A stretch of 41,839 bases of DNA, taken from NCBI GenBank assembly GCA_015654695.1, contig JAATGJ010000094.1:1-41839 (forward strand), read 5' to 3'. Under the pieces are notes generated by a model. It saw nothing but the letters and a program-made list of their open reading frames with translations, did no database searches and was not told where the DNA came from. This document shows, piece by piece, positions 1 through 8,146 of this stretch (within the stretch, counting starts at the first letter, position 1; every line of letters starts with the position of its first letter). Source of the stretch: Chitinophagales bacterium. Its GTDB lineage: Bacteria > Bacteroidota > Bacteroidia > Chitinophagales > Chitinophagaceae. The position numbers were made by a program, and so were the translations under genes.

Positions 1-373
1 GCAGTTTCTTACCGGGAACATACTTGATAGCTGTTTTGACGACAATCCGCTCTCACCCCTTTTTCACCTTTTTATTTCAAATCTATTGGTATCTTAACTC
101 TCTCTCAAAGAACTATTTTTACTAAAATGTAAACATAGGAGTCGATAAGACGGTAAGTATTGAAATTCAATCGCCGGATTTCTGTCTTTCAGGCAATAAA
201 AAACTTTTATGTCAAGACACAAACATAAAGGCTGGTTTCACATTTAGTACATCCTGACCACCAAACTGCGGAAAACGAGCAATAAAAACAGTTAGTATTG
301 AAATCTAATACTGGATTTTTCTTCACCTCTTTCCGTTTTACCGGCAATAAAATAGTTTTGGGAATAAAAAATT
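1..373. other. Non-coding stretch with an imperfect direct repeat
   Basis: No convincing gene is seen. Two similar segments lie at about 152-212 and 288-360. Both begin with AGTATTGAAAT (156-166 and 294-304) and end with GGCAATAAAA (192-201 and 343-352), separated by more divergent sequence. The second copy also contains a small inverted repeat, AGTATT/AATACT. Translated, both copies start with V-S-I-E-I, after which the second hits a stop. They may be decayed tandem copies of a coding repeat or a non-coding repeat. Confidence 0.4.
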
Positions 374-1879
374 TCAATCAAAAGAATAACTCATTCCACC
401 GTCTTTCTCATCTTTTAGTGCAATACCAAGTGCCGTTAGTTGATTTCTTATTTTATCAGAAGTAACAAAATCTTTTTTTCCTTTTGCTTCTTTGCGGATA
501 TCAATCAGTAATTGCATTACACCCTGTAGTTTAGCGTTATCAGCTTCATTCACGGCTTTTAATCCAAATACATCTTCCAGGTAACTTTTGAATTTAGCCT
601 GCATCAATGTTAACGTATCAGTAGAAAGAGATGTTACCGTTATCGTTTTGTCTTTTATAGAATTAATGACGGGCACCAGTTCAAACATACTGGCCAATAC
701 TTTTGCCGTATTAAAATCATCATTCATGTTTTCATCGAACTCACCCACCAGTTTTCTAACCTTTTCATCAAGTCCTGTGTCAATCATGTTGTTTGCCGAT
801 GGCTGGACGTTGTCCGGAACAAACCCGGTCAAAGTTTCATACGCTTCCCACAATCGCTTCAACCCTTTCTCCGCTGCCTGCAAAGCTTCATTACTAAAAT
901 CCAATGTACTCCTGTAATGTGTTTGCAGCATAAAGAAGCGGACATTCATCGGGGAATAGGCTTTATCCAGTAATGGATGTGAGCCGCTGAATAATTCTTC
1001 AGGTAAAAATCCATTGCCAGCACTCTTGCTCATCCTTACACCATTTACAGTAAGCATATTGGTGTGTATCCAGTACCGGACAGGCGAAACATGATAACAA
1101 GCCTGCGATTGCGCGATCTCATTGGTGTGATGCGTGGCTGCCAGGTCCATACCACCTCCATGTATATCAAATTGTTTACCCAGGTATTTCTCACTCATAG
1201 CTGAACATTCAATATGCCAGCCCGGAAAGCCCATGCCCCAGGGTGATGGCCATTGCATTAAATGTTCAGGCCCCGCTTTTATCCATAATGCAAAATCAAG
1301 ACGTCCTTTTTTTTCATCCTGCCCGCCAAGTTCTCTTGTCCCTTCCAGCAGGTCTTCCAGTTTCCTGTTGGTGAGTATACCATAAGGTTTTTCCTTATTA
1401 TACTTTTCTACATCAAAATATACCGTGCCACCCACTACATAAGCGTATCCATTATCAATGATCTGTTGCGCCATCCGGATCTGCTCTGTAATATGACCGG
1501 TAGCTGTGGGCTCAATAGTTGGTGGCAGTGTATTAAACAAATCCATCACTTTATGAAAACCTACAGTATAGCGCTGCACAATTTCCATGGGCTCCAATTG
1601 CTCCAGTCTTGCTTTTTTGGAAAACTTATCATCGCCTTCATCCCTATCACCTTCCAGGTGGCCTGCGTCGGTAATGTTTCTGACGTACCGTACTTTATAC
1701 CCGATGTATTTTAGATACCGGTAGATAATATCAAATGAAATAAAAGTGCGGCAGTTGCCCAGGTGCACATCACTGTAAACGGTAGGGCCGCAGACATATA
1801 TTCCCACATGGTTTTTTACAATGGGTTCAAATATCTCCTTCTGTCTTGATAAGGTATTATATAATTTCAGTTCGCTCAT
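374..1879 (-). CDS. cysS: Cysteine--tRNA ligase
   Basis: Cysteinyl-tRNA synthetase charges tRNA-Cys with cysteine in the cytoplasm. The 501-residue product has the class I signatures: an N-terminal zinc-site CGPTVYS, the HIGH-like HLGN, further zinc ligands around HIECSAMS and HHTNEIAQS, and a KMSKS loop as RMSKSAGN. A C-terminal anticodon-binding helical region follows. The length is normal for bacterial CysS. The frame can be extended upstream to 1927, but I chose the ATG at 1879 because the protein then begins MSELKLYNT, as in homologues, and because a perfect -7 box TATTTTTG (minus strand, 1892-1899) lies just upstream, placing the longer start before the transcription start. It is followed by the EEP gene in the same orientation but has its own promoter. 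Confidence 0.97.
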   Translation of the reverse strand: MSELKLYNTLSRQKEIFEPIVKNHVGIYVCGPTVYSDVHLGNCRTFISFDIIYRYLKYIGYKVRYVRNITDAGHLEGDRDEGDDKFSKKARLEQLEPMEIVQRYTVGFHKVMDLFNTLPPTIEPTATGHITEQIRMAQQIIDNGYAYVVGGTVYFDVEKYNKEKPYGILTNRKLEDLLEGTRELGGQDEKKGRLDFALWIKAGPEHLMQWPSPWGMGFPGWHIECSAMSEKYLGKQFDIHGGGMDLAATHHTNEIAQSQACYHVSPVRYWIHTNMLTVNGVRMSKSAGNGFLPEELFSGSHPLLDKAYSPMNVRFFMLQTHYRSTLDFSNEALQAAEKGLKRLWEAYETLTGFVPDNVQPSANNMIDTGLDEKVRKLVGEFDENMNDDFNTAKVLASMFELVPVINSIKDKTITVTSLSTDTLTLMQAKFKSYLEDVFGLKAVNEADNAKLQGVMQLLIDIRKEAKGKKDFVTSDKIRNQLTALGIALKDEKDGGMSYSFD

Positions 1880-1891
1880 AAAAATGTGCGG

Positions 1892-1899
1892 CAAAAATA
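1892..1899 (-). promoter_or_regulatory. -7 promoter box of cysS
   Basis: On the minus strand this reads TATTTTTG, a perfect match to the Bacteroidota -7 consensus TAnnTTTG, 12 nt before the cysS ATG. It supports the 1879 start. No clear -33 TTTG is seen at the usual spacing. Confidence 0.55.
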
Positions 1900-1942
1900 G
1901 TATTTCTCCCGCCTGTGCCAGCAACAAATTCCACGCTTAGTA

Positions 1943-3064
1943 TTAGGGCCTTTCCAGTTTGACATCCGAAATGATGAGGTAATGATCGGAATAATTTTTG
2001 ACAACGCGGTTGAACTGGTTTATTTTAAAATGATCATCAGCGAACAGGTAATCAATACGAAGGGTAGGGGACAGGGAAGAAAAGCTACGGCCGATACCAA
2101 AGCCTTTTTTTAAAAATGCATCCTGCAGATCACCTTTTATGGTAAAATAAGTATAGGAATTAGGAACATCATTCAGGTCGCCGCAAAACAAGAAAGGATA
2201 AGGACTATCGTCCAATACCTGGCGCACAATATCTGTTTGTATTTTACGGTAGGATAAACCCTTCTTCATTTTTGAAAAAATAGTTTTTGAATTAGACACC
2301 AGTCCGTCATCTGCATCTTTTATCTGATCTATTTTGTCGTAATCACTTTTTCTAAACTGTAATGACTGCAGGTGAGTGGTATAAACCCTGATCGTGTCGT
2401 CATTTACTTTTATATCTGCATGCATCAGCGATTCCGGTAACGTTGGCCTGGGATAGCGTATCATGCCACTATCAATGATCGGGTAGCGGGAAAAAATAAC
2501 ATTGCCGAAGAAATGTTTGTCACCATCATGGTCGTGGGAATAATAATAGTAGGGGTAATTCAAATTCGTGCGTACATACTCAAGATTGGCATACCAATCA
2601 GGGTTCAATGAAGTAAAAAACTCCTGCATGCAAAAAATATCGGCATCCTGTTCTTTGATCAGTTCCATCATCTTTAATCTTGTCTGGCTGCCTTTATTAT
2701 TGTTACGTTTCATTTCAATAAACCTCGCCACATTCCAACTGGCGATCCTTATGGATCCGGGTTCTTTTTTTTGATTAAATTTTTTGGGGATATGAAAAGC
2801 AAAAAAAACATGGATGCTTTGAAGGCCAAGTACCAAAGCAACAAGCGATATCAATGCGAATTTTCTTTTTACAAACAACCACCATACCATAAAGACCACT
2901 ACTGCCAGTAATAAAAAAGGAAAGCCAAGACCAAGAAGAGAAATGAGCCACCACTTTTGGGGATCAAGATAAGGCGCCAGGCAAGCCAGCAAAAAAAAGA
3001 GGACAATGCCGGCATTGCAAAAAATAAAAAACCTCTTGGTGAAAAGGCGGAACCTGGTGGCCAT
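1943..3064 (-). CDS. Membrane-anchored endonuclease/exonuclease/phosphatase (EEP) family protein
   Basis: This 373-residue protein has about three hydrophobic segments in its first ~115 residues, followed by an EEP (DNase I-like) domain. The EEP signatures are visible in order: ASWNVARF (Asn), CMQEFF (metal-binding Glu), GDLNDVPNS (Asp/Asn), RIDYLFADDH and the terminal SDHYLI (Asp-His). These residues support a metal-dependent phosphodiesterase or phosphatase. The substrate cannot be told: family members act on DNA, lipids or inositol phosphates. The membrane anchor suggests action at the envelope. It lies 63 nt upstream of cysS and downstream of two rhomboid genes, all on the minus strand. 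The ATG at 3064 gives a basic N-terminus before the first membrane segment. Confidence 0.85.
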   Translation of the reverse strand: MATRFRLFTKRFFIFCNAGIVLFFLLACLAPYLDPQKWWLISLLGLGFPFLLLAVVVFMVWWLFVKRKFALISLVALVLGLQSIHVFFAFHIPKKFNQKKEPGSIRIASWNVARFIEMKRNNNKGSQTRLKMMELIKEQDADIFCMQEFFTSLNPDWYANLEYVRTNLNYPYYYYSHDHDGDKHFFGNVIFSRYPIIDSGMIRYPRPTLPESLMHADIKVNDDTIRVYTTHLQSLQFRKSDYDKIDQIKDADDGLVSNSKTIFSKMKKGLSYRKIQTDIVRQVLDDSPYPFLFCGDLNDVPNSYTYFTIKGDLQDAFLKKGFGIGRSFSSLSPTLRIDYLFADDHFKINQFNRVVKNYSDHYLIISDVKLERP

Positions 3065-3067
3065 GAT

Positions 3068-3189
3068 ACACGAATTTCACTAATTAGAATGAATAAACCC
3101 AATATACAGACAACAGGAAGGTGGCATATAACGCATGGAGATAAGCTATTGAGGCTTTTAAAGAACGTTAATGGGGGATGAATTCGTGT
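3068..3189. repeat. Intergenic element bounded by a 9-bp inverted repeat
   Basis: ACACGAATT (3068-3076) is matched by its reverse complement AATTCGTGT (3181-3189), about 100 nt apart. The pair fills the gap between the EEP gene start and the upstream rhomboid stop. No ORF is seen inside. It resembles in size (122 bp) the other bounded intergenic elements of this window. Confidence 0.4.
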
Positions 3190-3201
3190 GACGCGAAGCC
3201 A

Positions 3202-4131
3202 TTAGTCTTTCTGGCTTGCCCGTTTTAGCAGGTCTTTTTCTTCTTCCGTAAGGGAGCTATAACCTTTCTGACTGATCTTATCCAGTATCTCATCTATCCG
3301 TTGCTCCGTTACATTTGGTGTTTTCTTATACGGCTCTTTGGTCGCTTTATAAAAAAACTCGTCCCTGATCAGCTTTCCTTTTTTGGGTTTATCTGGGTTG
3401 AACAGGTTAGTAAACCAATCAAAAAAGTTATTGATCCAGGATCCCCAATCGTATCCCAGGCGATAGAAATACATAAATAAAAACCCGGCCAGCGCACCAG
3501 CCAGATGAGCAATATGACCGCCGGTATTGCTAACCGGTATTGTAGCCAGGTCAATAATAAGATAGATAGCGGTAATGATCCAGAGCGGTATGCCACCACC
3601 CAGCATGGGAAAAATTCGATAACCCGGTGCGATAAAAGTAGCGCCTACCGCTATAGCCATTACACCAGCCGAGGCGCCCAATGCGCTTTGTACCGGCAAC
3701 TGTGCTTTTAATCCCGGTAAAAGGTTATAAGCCAGAATAAAAGAAATGGCTCCGGCCAGTGCCCCATAAAAAAAGACCGGGAATATTTTTCTGTTGCCTG
3801 TAAGATCCTGGAGTATATGACCGAATCCCCATAACCAAAGCATATTACCGAATACATGCCACAGACCATCATGCACAAACATGTGGGTAAGAAGAGTCCA
3901 GGGTCTTGTGGCAAATTTAGAAAGATCAGCTGGCAGGGCAAACCATGTCATCACTGAATTATCAAAACTGGCTACTGCTTCTGCACCATTTTCATAACGG
4001 AGATAAAAGATGGCTTTGACAAAAGCAAGGATAACAAATAGTACCAGGTTGATAGCTATAAGAGTGATCAGCGCATTGTTGCCCTGGCCTAATAATAACT
4101 TCGGCTTATATTCTTTTTCGTAGTAGGCCAT
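3202..4131 (-). CDS. Rhomboid family intramembrane serine protease with C-terminal DUF6576-like tail
   Basis: Rhomboids cleave transmembrane substrates inside the bilayer using a Ser-His dyad. The 309-residue protein has multiple membrane segments from about residue 20 to 230. It has a WxxxTxxFxHxxxxH-like stretch (LTHMFVHDGLWHVFGNMLWLW), the serine motif LGASAGVMA and the histidine motif GGHIAHLAG, so the catalytic residues look intact. The serine motif is GASAG rather than the common GASG. A hydrophilic tail of about 70 residues ends in a helical segment (EQRIDEILDKISQKG) found in a Bacteroidota rhomboid subgroup. It is preceded by a second rhomboid gene in the same direction, 126 nt apart. 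The start at 4131 leaves a short basic N-terminus. Substrate unknown. Confidence 0.9.
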   Translation of the reverse strand: MAYYEKEYKPKLLLGQGNNALITLIAINLVLFVILAFVKAIFYLRYENGAEAVASFDNSVMTWFALPADLSKFATRPWTLLTHMFVHDGLWHVFGNMLWLWGFGHILQDLTGNRKIFPVFFYGALAGAISFILAYNLLPGLKAQLPVQSALGASAGVMAIAVGATFIAPGYRIFPMLGGGIPLWIITAIYLIIDLATIPVSNTGGHIAHLAGALAGFLFMYFYRLGYDWGSWINNFFDWFTNLFNPDKPKKGKLIRDEFFYKATKEPYKKTPNVTEQRIDEILDKISQKGYSSLTEEEKDLLKRASQKD

Positions 4132-4157
4132 AGATACTGTTCACAAAGTAAATTTAA

Positions 4158-4245
4158 ACTAAGAGTTCGAAAGAGAACATGAGGGAAAAGAGAAAAGCTG
4201 TGATATAACTCTTTTTTCTCTTTTCATCCTGAGCCAGCCGAAGGA
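4158..4245. repeat. Intergenic repeat copies between the two rhomboid genes
   Basis: ACTAAGAGTTCGAAAGAG (from 4158) followed by GAAAAGAGAAAAG is partly mirrored by AACTCTTTTTTCTCTTTTC (from 4207). Then comes TCCTGAGCCAGCCGAAGGA (4227-4245), whose reverse complement matches 16 of 19 positions of 10103-10121. This is one of several copies of a repeat family found in intergenic gaps of this window. Confidence 0.5.
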
Positions 4246-4257
4246 TTACCCATTAAC

Positions 4258-4977
4258 TTAATACAACGTTTTCCGGTTGGTTTTGTTCCAGATAAGCACC
4301 ATAATAATGCCTGTAATGGCACCACCCAGGTGGGCAAAGTGGGCCACTGAATCTCCCGGAGAATTTCGTACTCCCAGCCAAAGCTCTAAAGCTCCATATA
4401 TCAATACAAACCATTTAGCCTTTATGGGAATCATAAAATAGAGATATATCAGGCTGTTGGGAAAGAGGTAACCAAATGCAGCCAGGCAGCCAAAAATAGC
4501 ACCTGAAGCACCTAGGGTAGCTACATTGATAGCTTTATCCATTATCAGCACATTATTAGCGTGTATTACTTTAGCTTGTTCTTCCAGAGGAAACTTGCTG
4601 ATATAATCCCATACTGGTTTCATTTCAAAATATAAAACTCCTAAATGTAAAAGTCCGGCGCCGAGACCGCAAATAACATAATACTGCAGGAATCGCTTTG
4701 CACCCCAGTAGTTTTCCAACATGCTTCCGAACATCCACAACGCAAGCATGTTAAATAATATGTGTTCAAAGCCTCCATGCAGGAACATGTAAGTAATAAG
4801 CTGGTGTGGCTTGAAATAAACTGAATGCACATCGTGCAAGGCAAATAAATTCTCAATGACATTGGGATTGCTGTTGCCAAAAGTCATTTGCGCTACAAAA
4901 ACCAGTGCATTTACAATCAGCAAGTTTTTTACAACCGGGGGAAACCTGTTAGGGCGATAAGACTGATAATTACTCAT
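4258..4977 (-). CDS. Rhomboid family intramembrane serine protease
   Basis: This 239-residue integral membrane protein has the rhomboid core: HGGFEHILFNMLALWMFG (the HxxxxHxxxN element), the serine motif LGASGAIFG and the histidine in VAHFAHLGG. Six membrane segments are expected, the minimal bacterial rhomboid form without an extra cytoplasmic domain. It is the second of two adjacent rhomboid genes with only modest similarity to each other, so the pair is probably an old duplication or paralogues with separate substrates. A perfect -7 box TATTTTTG lies 4 nt before the ATG at 4977, pointing to a leaderless or near-leaderless mRNA. Confidence 0.92.
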   Translation of the reverse strand: MSNYQSYRPNRFPPVVKNLLIVNALVFVAQMTFGNSNPNVIENLFALHDVHSVYFKPHQLITYMFLHGGFEHILFNMLALWMFGSMLENYWGAKRFLQYYVICGLGAGLLHLGVLYFEMKPVWDYISKFPLEEQAKVIHANNVLIMDKAINVATLGASGAIFGCLAAFGYLFPNSLIYLYFMIPIKAKWFVLIYGALELWLGVRNSPGDSVAHFAHLGGAITGIIMVLIWNKTNRKTLY

Positions 4978-4981
4978 GGGA

Positions 4982-4989
4982 CAAAAATA
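4982..4989 (-). promoter_or_regulatory. -7 promoter box of the second rhomboid gene
   Basis: On the minus strand this reads TATTTTTG, then TCCC, then the ATG at 4977. A transcription start a few bases after the box would fall on or next to the start codon, leaving no room for a ribosome binding site. Confidence 0.55.
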
Positions 4990-4990
4990 G

Positions 4991-5111
4991 GCTAAGAGTT
5001 CAAAAGAGTAAAAGAGAAAAGGGGTAAGTGGAAACTATATCCAGCTTTAACAATATTGCAGGTTAATCAAACAGCGAAATTCTTTATCTCTTTTCTCCCT
5101 CATCTCTTAGC
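4991..5111. repeat. 121-bp intergenic element with GCTAAGAG/CTCTTAGC ends
   Basis: It begins GCTAAGAG (4991-4998) and ends with the exact reverse complement CTCTTAGC (5104-5111). Inner parts are also related: TTCAAAAGAGTAAAAGAG on the left, TTCTTTATCTCTTTTCTCC on the right. Its right end touches the TAA stop of the rlmD-type gene (5112-5114). It has the same ends as the larger element at 14420-14943 and no ORF, so it looks like a short non-autonomous version. Confidence 0.6.
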
Positions 5112-6521
5112 TTATCCTTTTAACTTCAGCTGAACCACATTTTCAATATGCAATGTATGCGGGAACATATCTACCGGCTGAATTTTAGTAACGGCATATT
5201 TTTCATCTAACAGACCTAAGTCCCTGGCCTGTGTAGCCGGGTTGCAGCTTACATACACCACGGTTGGCGCCTCAATGTCCAGTATCTTTCTTACCAGCTT
5301 CTCGTGCATCCCCGCTCTTGGTGGATCAGTAATGATAACATCCGGCCGGCCATGCGATGCAAAAAATTCATCGTTACAGATATTAATTACATCACCGGCG
5401 TAAAATTCAGCGGTGGTTAAATTATTCATTGTTGCGTTTTCCCTGGCATCATCAATAGCTGCGGCAATCATTTCCACACCAATGATCTTTTTCGCTTTTT
5501 TACTTACAAAAATGCCGATACTGCCGGTACCGCAATACAGGTCATACACTATTTCATTCCCGGTCAGTTCAGCAAATTCTCTCGCCACTTTATACAACCG
5601 CTCTCCCTGGAAGGTATTGGTTTGAAAAAATGATTTAGGTCCGATCTTAAATTGAAAATCTTCCAGTTTTTCAATGACATAGCCTTTACCGCGATACGCC
5701 ACAGGATGCAGGTCATGCAGGCTGTCATTCATTTTGGTATTTATAGTATATAGCAACGAGGTGATGCCTGGAAATTGCTGTAATACATGATCGAGTAATT
5801 TTTCTCTTTTTGCTGCATCGTCTTCACCTAATACAATGTTCACCATCACTTCACCGGTAGCGCAGATTCGCAGTTGCATGGTCCTTAAAAATCCGCTATG
5901 GTTCCGGATATCATAAAAGGAATAGCCATTGGCCCTGGCAAATTCTTTTACCGCCAGCCTGATTCCATTGGTGGGCTCTTCCTGCAGGTAACATGTTTGT
6001 ATGTCCACTATCTTATCAAACAACCCTTTGACATGAAATCCCGCTACATTTTGCTCACCACTTATCGAGAGGTCGCTCAGTTCTTCCTTTAATAAAAATC
6101 GCTTATTGCCAAAGGTGTATTCGATCTTATTCCGGTAATACTTTGTTTCCACGGCACCCAATATGGGCAGCATATCCGGCAATGCCACTTTCCCTATCCG
6201 CTGCAGGTTATCCCGTACCTGGCGTTGCTTGTATTCCAGTTGCTTTTCATAAGGTAACATCTGCCACTGGCATCCGCCGCATACGCCAAAATGGGAGCAG
6301 AATGGCTCTACCCTGTCGGTTGAATAAGAGTGAAATCTTAAAGGCCTGCCCTCCGCCCAGTCTTTTTTGCTTTTTAGTAATTGTACGTCCACCACATCCC
6401 CGGGTACTACGTTTTCGATAAAAATCACTTTACCGTCTACCCGGGCCAGGGATTTGCCTTCCGCCGCATAATCCTCTACACGGATGTTTTCCAGTACTAT
6501 ATTTTTCTTTTTTCTTCTCAC
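5112..6521 (-). CDS. rlmD: 23S rRNA (uracil-C5)-methyltransferase, RlmD/RumA type
   Basis: It methylates a uracil at C5 in 23S rRNA using S-adenosylmethionine. The 469-residue protein has an N-terminal TRAM domain (about 10-60) and a Cys cluster CSHFGVCGGCQWQ expected to bind an iron-sulfur cluster. It also has the SAM motif DLYCGTGSIGIF, the substrate-binding TDPPRAGMHEK and the catalytic VSCNPAT loop. RlmCD-type dual specificity cannot be excluded, so the exact target uracil is uncertain. The start is a GTG at 6521, with no in-frame ATG nearby; a perfect -7 box TACTTTTG ends 4 nt upstream, suggesting a leaderless transcript. The stop codon abuts the inverted-repeat element 4991-5111. Confidence 0.93.
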   Translation of the reverse strand: MRRKKKNIVLENIRVEDYAAEGKSLARVDGKVIFIENVVPGDVVDVQLLKSKKDWAEGRPLRFHSYSTDRVEPFCSHFGVCGGCQWQMLPYEKQLEYKQRQVRDNLQRIGKVALPDMLPILGAVETKYYRNKIEYTFGNKRFLLKEELSDLSISGEQNVAGFHVKGLFDKIVDIQTCYLQEEPTNGIRLAVKEFARANGYSFYDIRNHSGFLRTMQLRICATGEVMVNIVLGEDDAAKREKLLDHVLQQFPGITSLLYTINTKMNDSLHDLHPVAYRGKGYVIEKLEDFQFKIGPKSFFQTNTFQGERLYKVAREFAELTGNEIVYDLYCGTGSIGIFVSKKAKKIIGVEMIAAAIDDARENATMNNLTTAEFYAGDVINICNDEFFASHGRPDVIITDPPRAGMHEKLVRKILDIEAPTVVYVSCNPATQARDLGLLDEKYAVTKIQPVDMFPHTLHIENVVQLKLKG

Positions 6522-6525
6522 GGGA

Positions 6526-6533
6526 CAAAAGTA
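6526..6533 (-). promoter_or_regulatory. -7 promoter box of the rlmD-type gene
   Basis: The minus strand reads TACTTTTG, then TCCC, then the GTG start at 6521. The box-to-start arrangement is the same as for the second rhomboid gene. Confidence 0.5.
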
Positions 6534-6637
6534 AGTCTAAAGCAATACGATTTGCTGCCAACCTTTAACCACTGTTTTACATCTTTTTATCGTCTTAAAA
6601 AAAGTTTTTAAATATCTTTACGGGATTACTCTGACTC

Positions 6638-7189
6638 ATGAAAAAATTGTTACCTATCCCCGTCTTACTGCTGACGGTTGCGGTTTTTGCACAGAATGGC
6701 TACGAGATAAAAGTTACCCTCAAGCCTTTTAAAAACGAATATATCTACCTTGGCCATTACTCCGGCAAGCAATACCCAATCATTGATTCCGTAAAGCTGA
6801 ATGACAAAAGTGAAGGCGTATTCAAAGGCCCGAAAAAATTAGGCGGTGGTATTTACCTTATCGCTTACCCGGCTAAAAACAATTTTTTTGAAATACTGAT
6901 TGATAAGCAGCAGCATTTTTCCGTTGCCGCCGATACAGCCACACTAAAAAAACAAAAGGACTTTATTAATTCCCCTGACAACCTGTTGTTCAATACTTAC
7001 CAAAGCTATATGGCTGATAAGGGTAAGGAAATAGATATTGCCCGGAGAAATCTTACCGCAGCTGCTACAGCAAAGGATTCAATTCACTGGAACGGGCAGT
7101 TAAAAAAATGGATTCAGCCATTTTTGCCTATAGAAGAAATATCATCGCACAAAATCCCAATAGTATTCTCAGCGCTTTACTTCATTTGA
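6638..7189 (+). CDS. N-terminal part of a frameshifted thioredoxin-like (DUF4369/DUF5106-type) exported protein
   Basis: This frame begins with a signal peptide (MKKLLPIPVLLLTVAVFAQ) and a DUF4369-like beta-rich region, in which such proteins typically start NGYEIKVTLKPFKNEYIYLGHY. The meaningful protein runs to the A7 run at 7102-7108. After that this frame continues only about 27 residues to a stop, while the homologous reading continues one base back in the frame starting at 7108. Read with a -1 shift, the two parts make one protein of about 479 residues, a normal length for this periplasmic or envelope-associated redox family. A -7-like TATCTTTA lies at 6613-6620. This is either a mutation, a base-call error or a -1 frameshift at A_AAA_AAA. 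Confidence 0.75.
   Translation: MKKLLPIPVLLLTVAVFAQNGYEIKVTLKPFKNEYIYLGHYSGKQYPIIDSVKLNDKSEGVFKGPKKLGGGIYLIAYPAKNNFFEILIDKQQHFSVAADTATLKKQKDFINSPDNLLFNTYQSYMADKGKEIDIARRNLTAAATAKDSIHWNGQLKKWIQPFLPIEEISSHKIPIVFSALYFI
7102..7108 (+). other. In-phase A_AAA_AAA slippery heptamer at the frame break
   Basis: Codons of the upstream frame are CAG TTA AAA AAA TGG. The seven A residues have the X_XXY_YYZ phase needed for -1 slippage, and re-reading A7108 gives AAA ATG GAT, the start of the downstream homologous frame. Confidence 0.5.
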
Positions 7190-8076
7190 TGACAGAACCG
7201 GAAGTACCCGCCGCTGAGAAACAGCCCGGCGGAAAATATGATTCTACATTTGCCTACCGCTATTTCAAAGATCATTACTGGGATGGTATCAACTTCTGGG
7301 ATGAACGCAATGCCCGCACGCCTGCATCTTTGTTTGATGAAAGATTAGACAAATACTACAACACGCTGGTCTATCCCCAGGCTGATTCGGTGATAAAAGA
7401 ATTAGACTGGATGCTTGGCTATGCCACCAATAATGAAGAAATGACAAGGTTCCTGCTGGTGAAGTTTATCAATCGTTATCTCAACCAGAAATATATGTGG
7501 GAAGACGCTGTCTATGTCCATTTATATCAAAAATATTTTTCACAGAAAGAATATACCTGGCTGACTGCGCAGGGCAAAAAGATCATTACAGACAGGGCTT
7601 ATAGTTTAATGGCCAATATCATGGGCAACCCTGCGGAAAATATTTCATTACCGGATACAACCGCGAAAATGAGAAACCTGTATGCCGATACAGCAAAGTT
7701 CACCATTGTTTGTTTCTGGGATCCTACCTGCGGCCATTGCCGGGAAACATTACCCGTACTGGATTCTATGTACCGGGGCAAATGGAAAGCCATTGGTGTA
7801 AAGATGTTTGCCGTAGCCAAAGAAACAAGCGGCACTAAAAAAGACTGGCTTGGTTTTATCAGCGAGCATCACCTGCAGGAATGGACAAATGTCTACTATT
7901 CCAAAGAAGAAGAGAAGGCAAGAGTGGATGCCGGTGTACCGGGTTATTCGCAGTTGTATGATGTGCAGACATTGCCGACAGTATATTTGCTGGACAAAGA
8001 AAAGAGGATCGTGGCCAAAAAGCTGACCTGGCAGCAAATAGATGATATTTTACAATTGAAAATAAAAAAGCAGTAA
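7108..8076 (+). CDS. C-terminal part of the frameshifted protein: DUF5106-like region plus TlpA-type thioredoxin domain
   Basis: This 322-residue segment continues the upstream protein in the -1 frame. Residues up to about 180 form a helical DUF5106-like region. The rest is a TlpA/ResA-type thioredoxin fold with the redox motif CGHC (in WDPTCGHCRETLP) and the cis-proline region QTLPTVYLLDKEKRI. The intact active site argues that selection still acts or the break is recent. An ATG lies exactly at 7108, so separate initiation is possible but would give a protein without signal peptide. Probable role: thiol-disulfide exchange on exported proteins. The next gene, a prolyl isomerase, starts 70 nt downstream on the same strand, consistent with a shared role in envelope protein folding. 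Confidence 0.8.
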   Translation: MDSAIFAYRRNIIAQNPNSILSALLHLMTEPEVPAAEKQPGGKYDSTFAYRYFKDHYWDGINFWDERNARTPASLFDERLDKYYNTLVYPQADSVIKELDWMLGYATNNEEMTRFLLVKFINRYLNQKYMWEDAVYVHLYQKYFSQKEYTWLTAQGKKIITDRAYSLMANIMGNPAENISLPDTTAKMRNLYADTAKFTIVCFWDPTCGHCRETLPVLDSMYRGKWKAIGVKMFAVAKETSGTKKDWLGFISEHHLQEWTNVYYSKEEEKARVDAGVPGYSQLYDVQTLPTVYLLDKEKRIVAKKLTWQQIDDILQLKIKKQ

Positions 8077-8146
8077 GATACGTTTCAATCATCTTGTGCA
8101 TGATAGGCTGTTTTTTTAAAGAAATAATTACAGAAAATTCAATACT

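Noticed and set aside
1880-1927. Longer N-terminus for CysS
   Set aside because: The -7 promoter box lies within it and homologues start at the internal Met.
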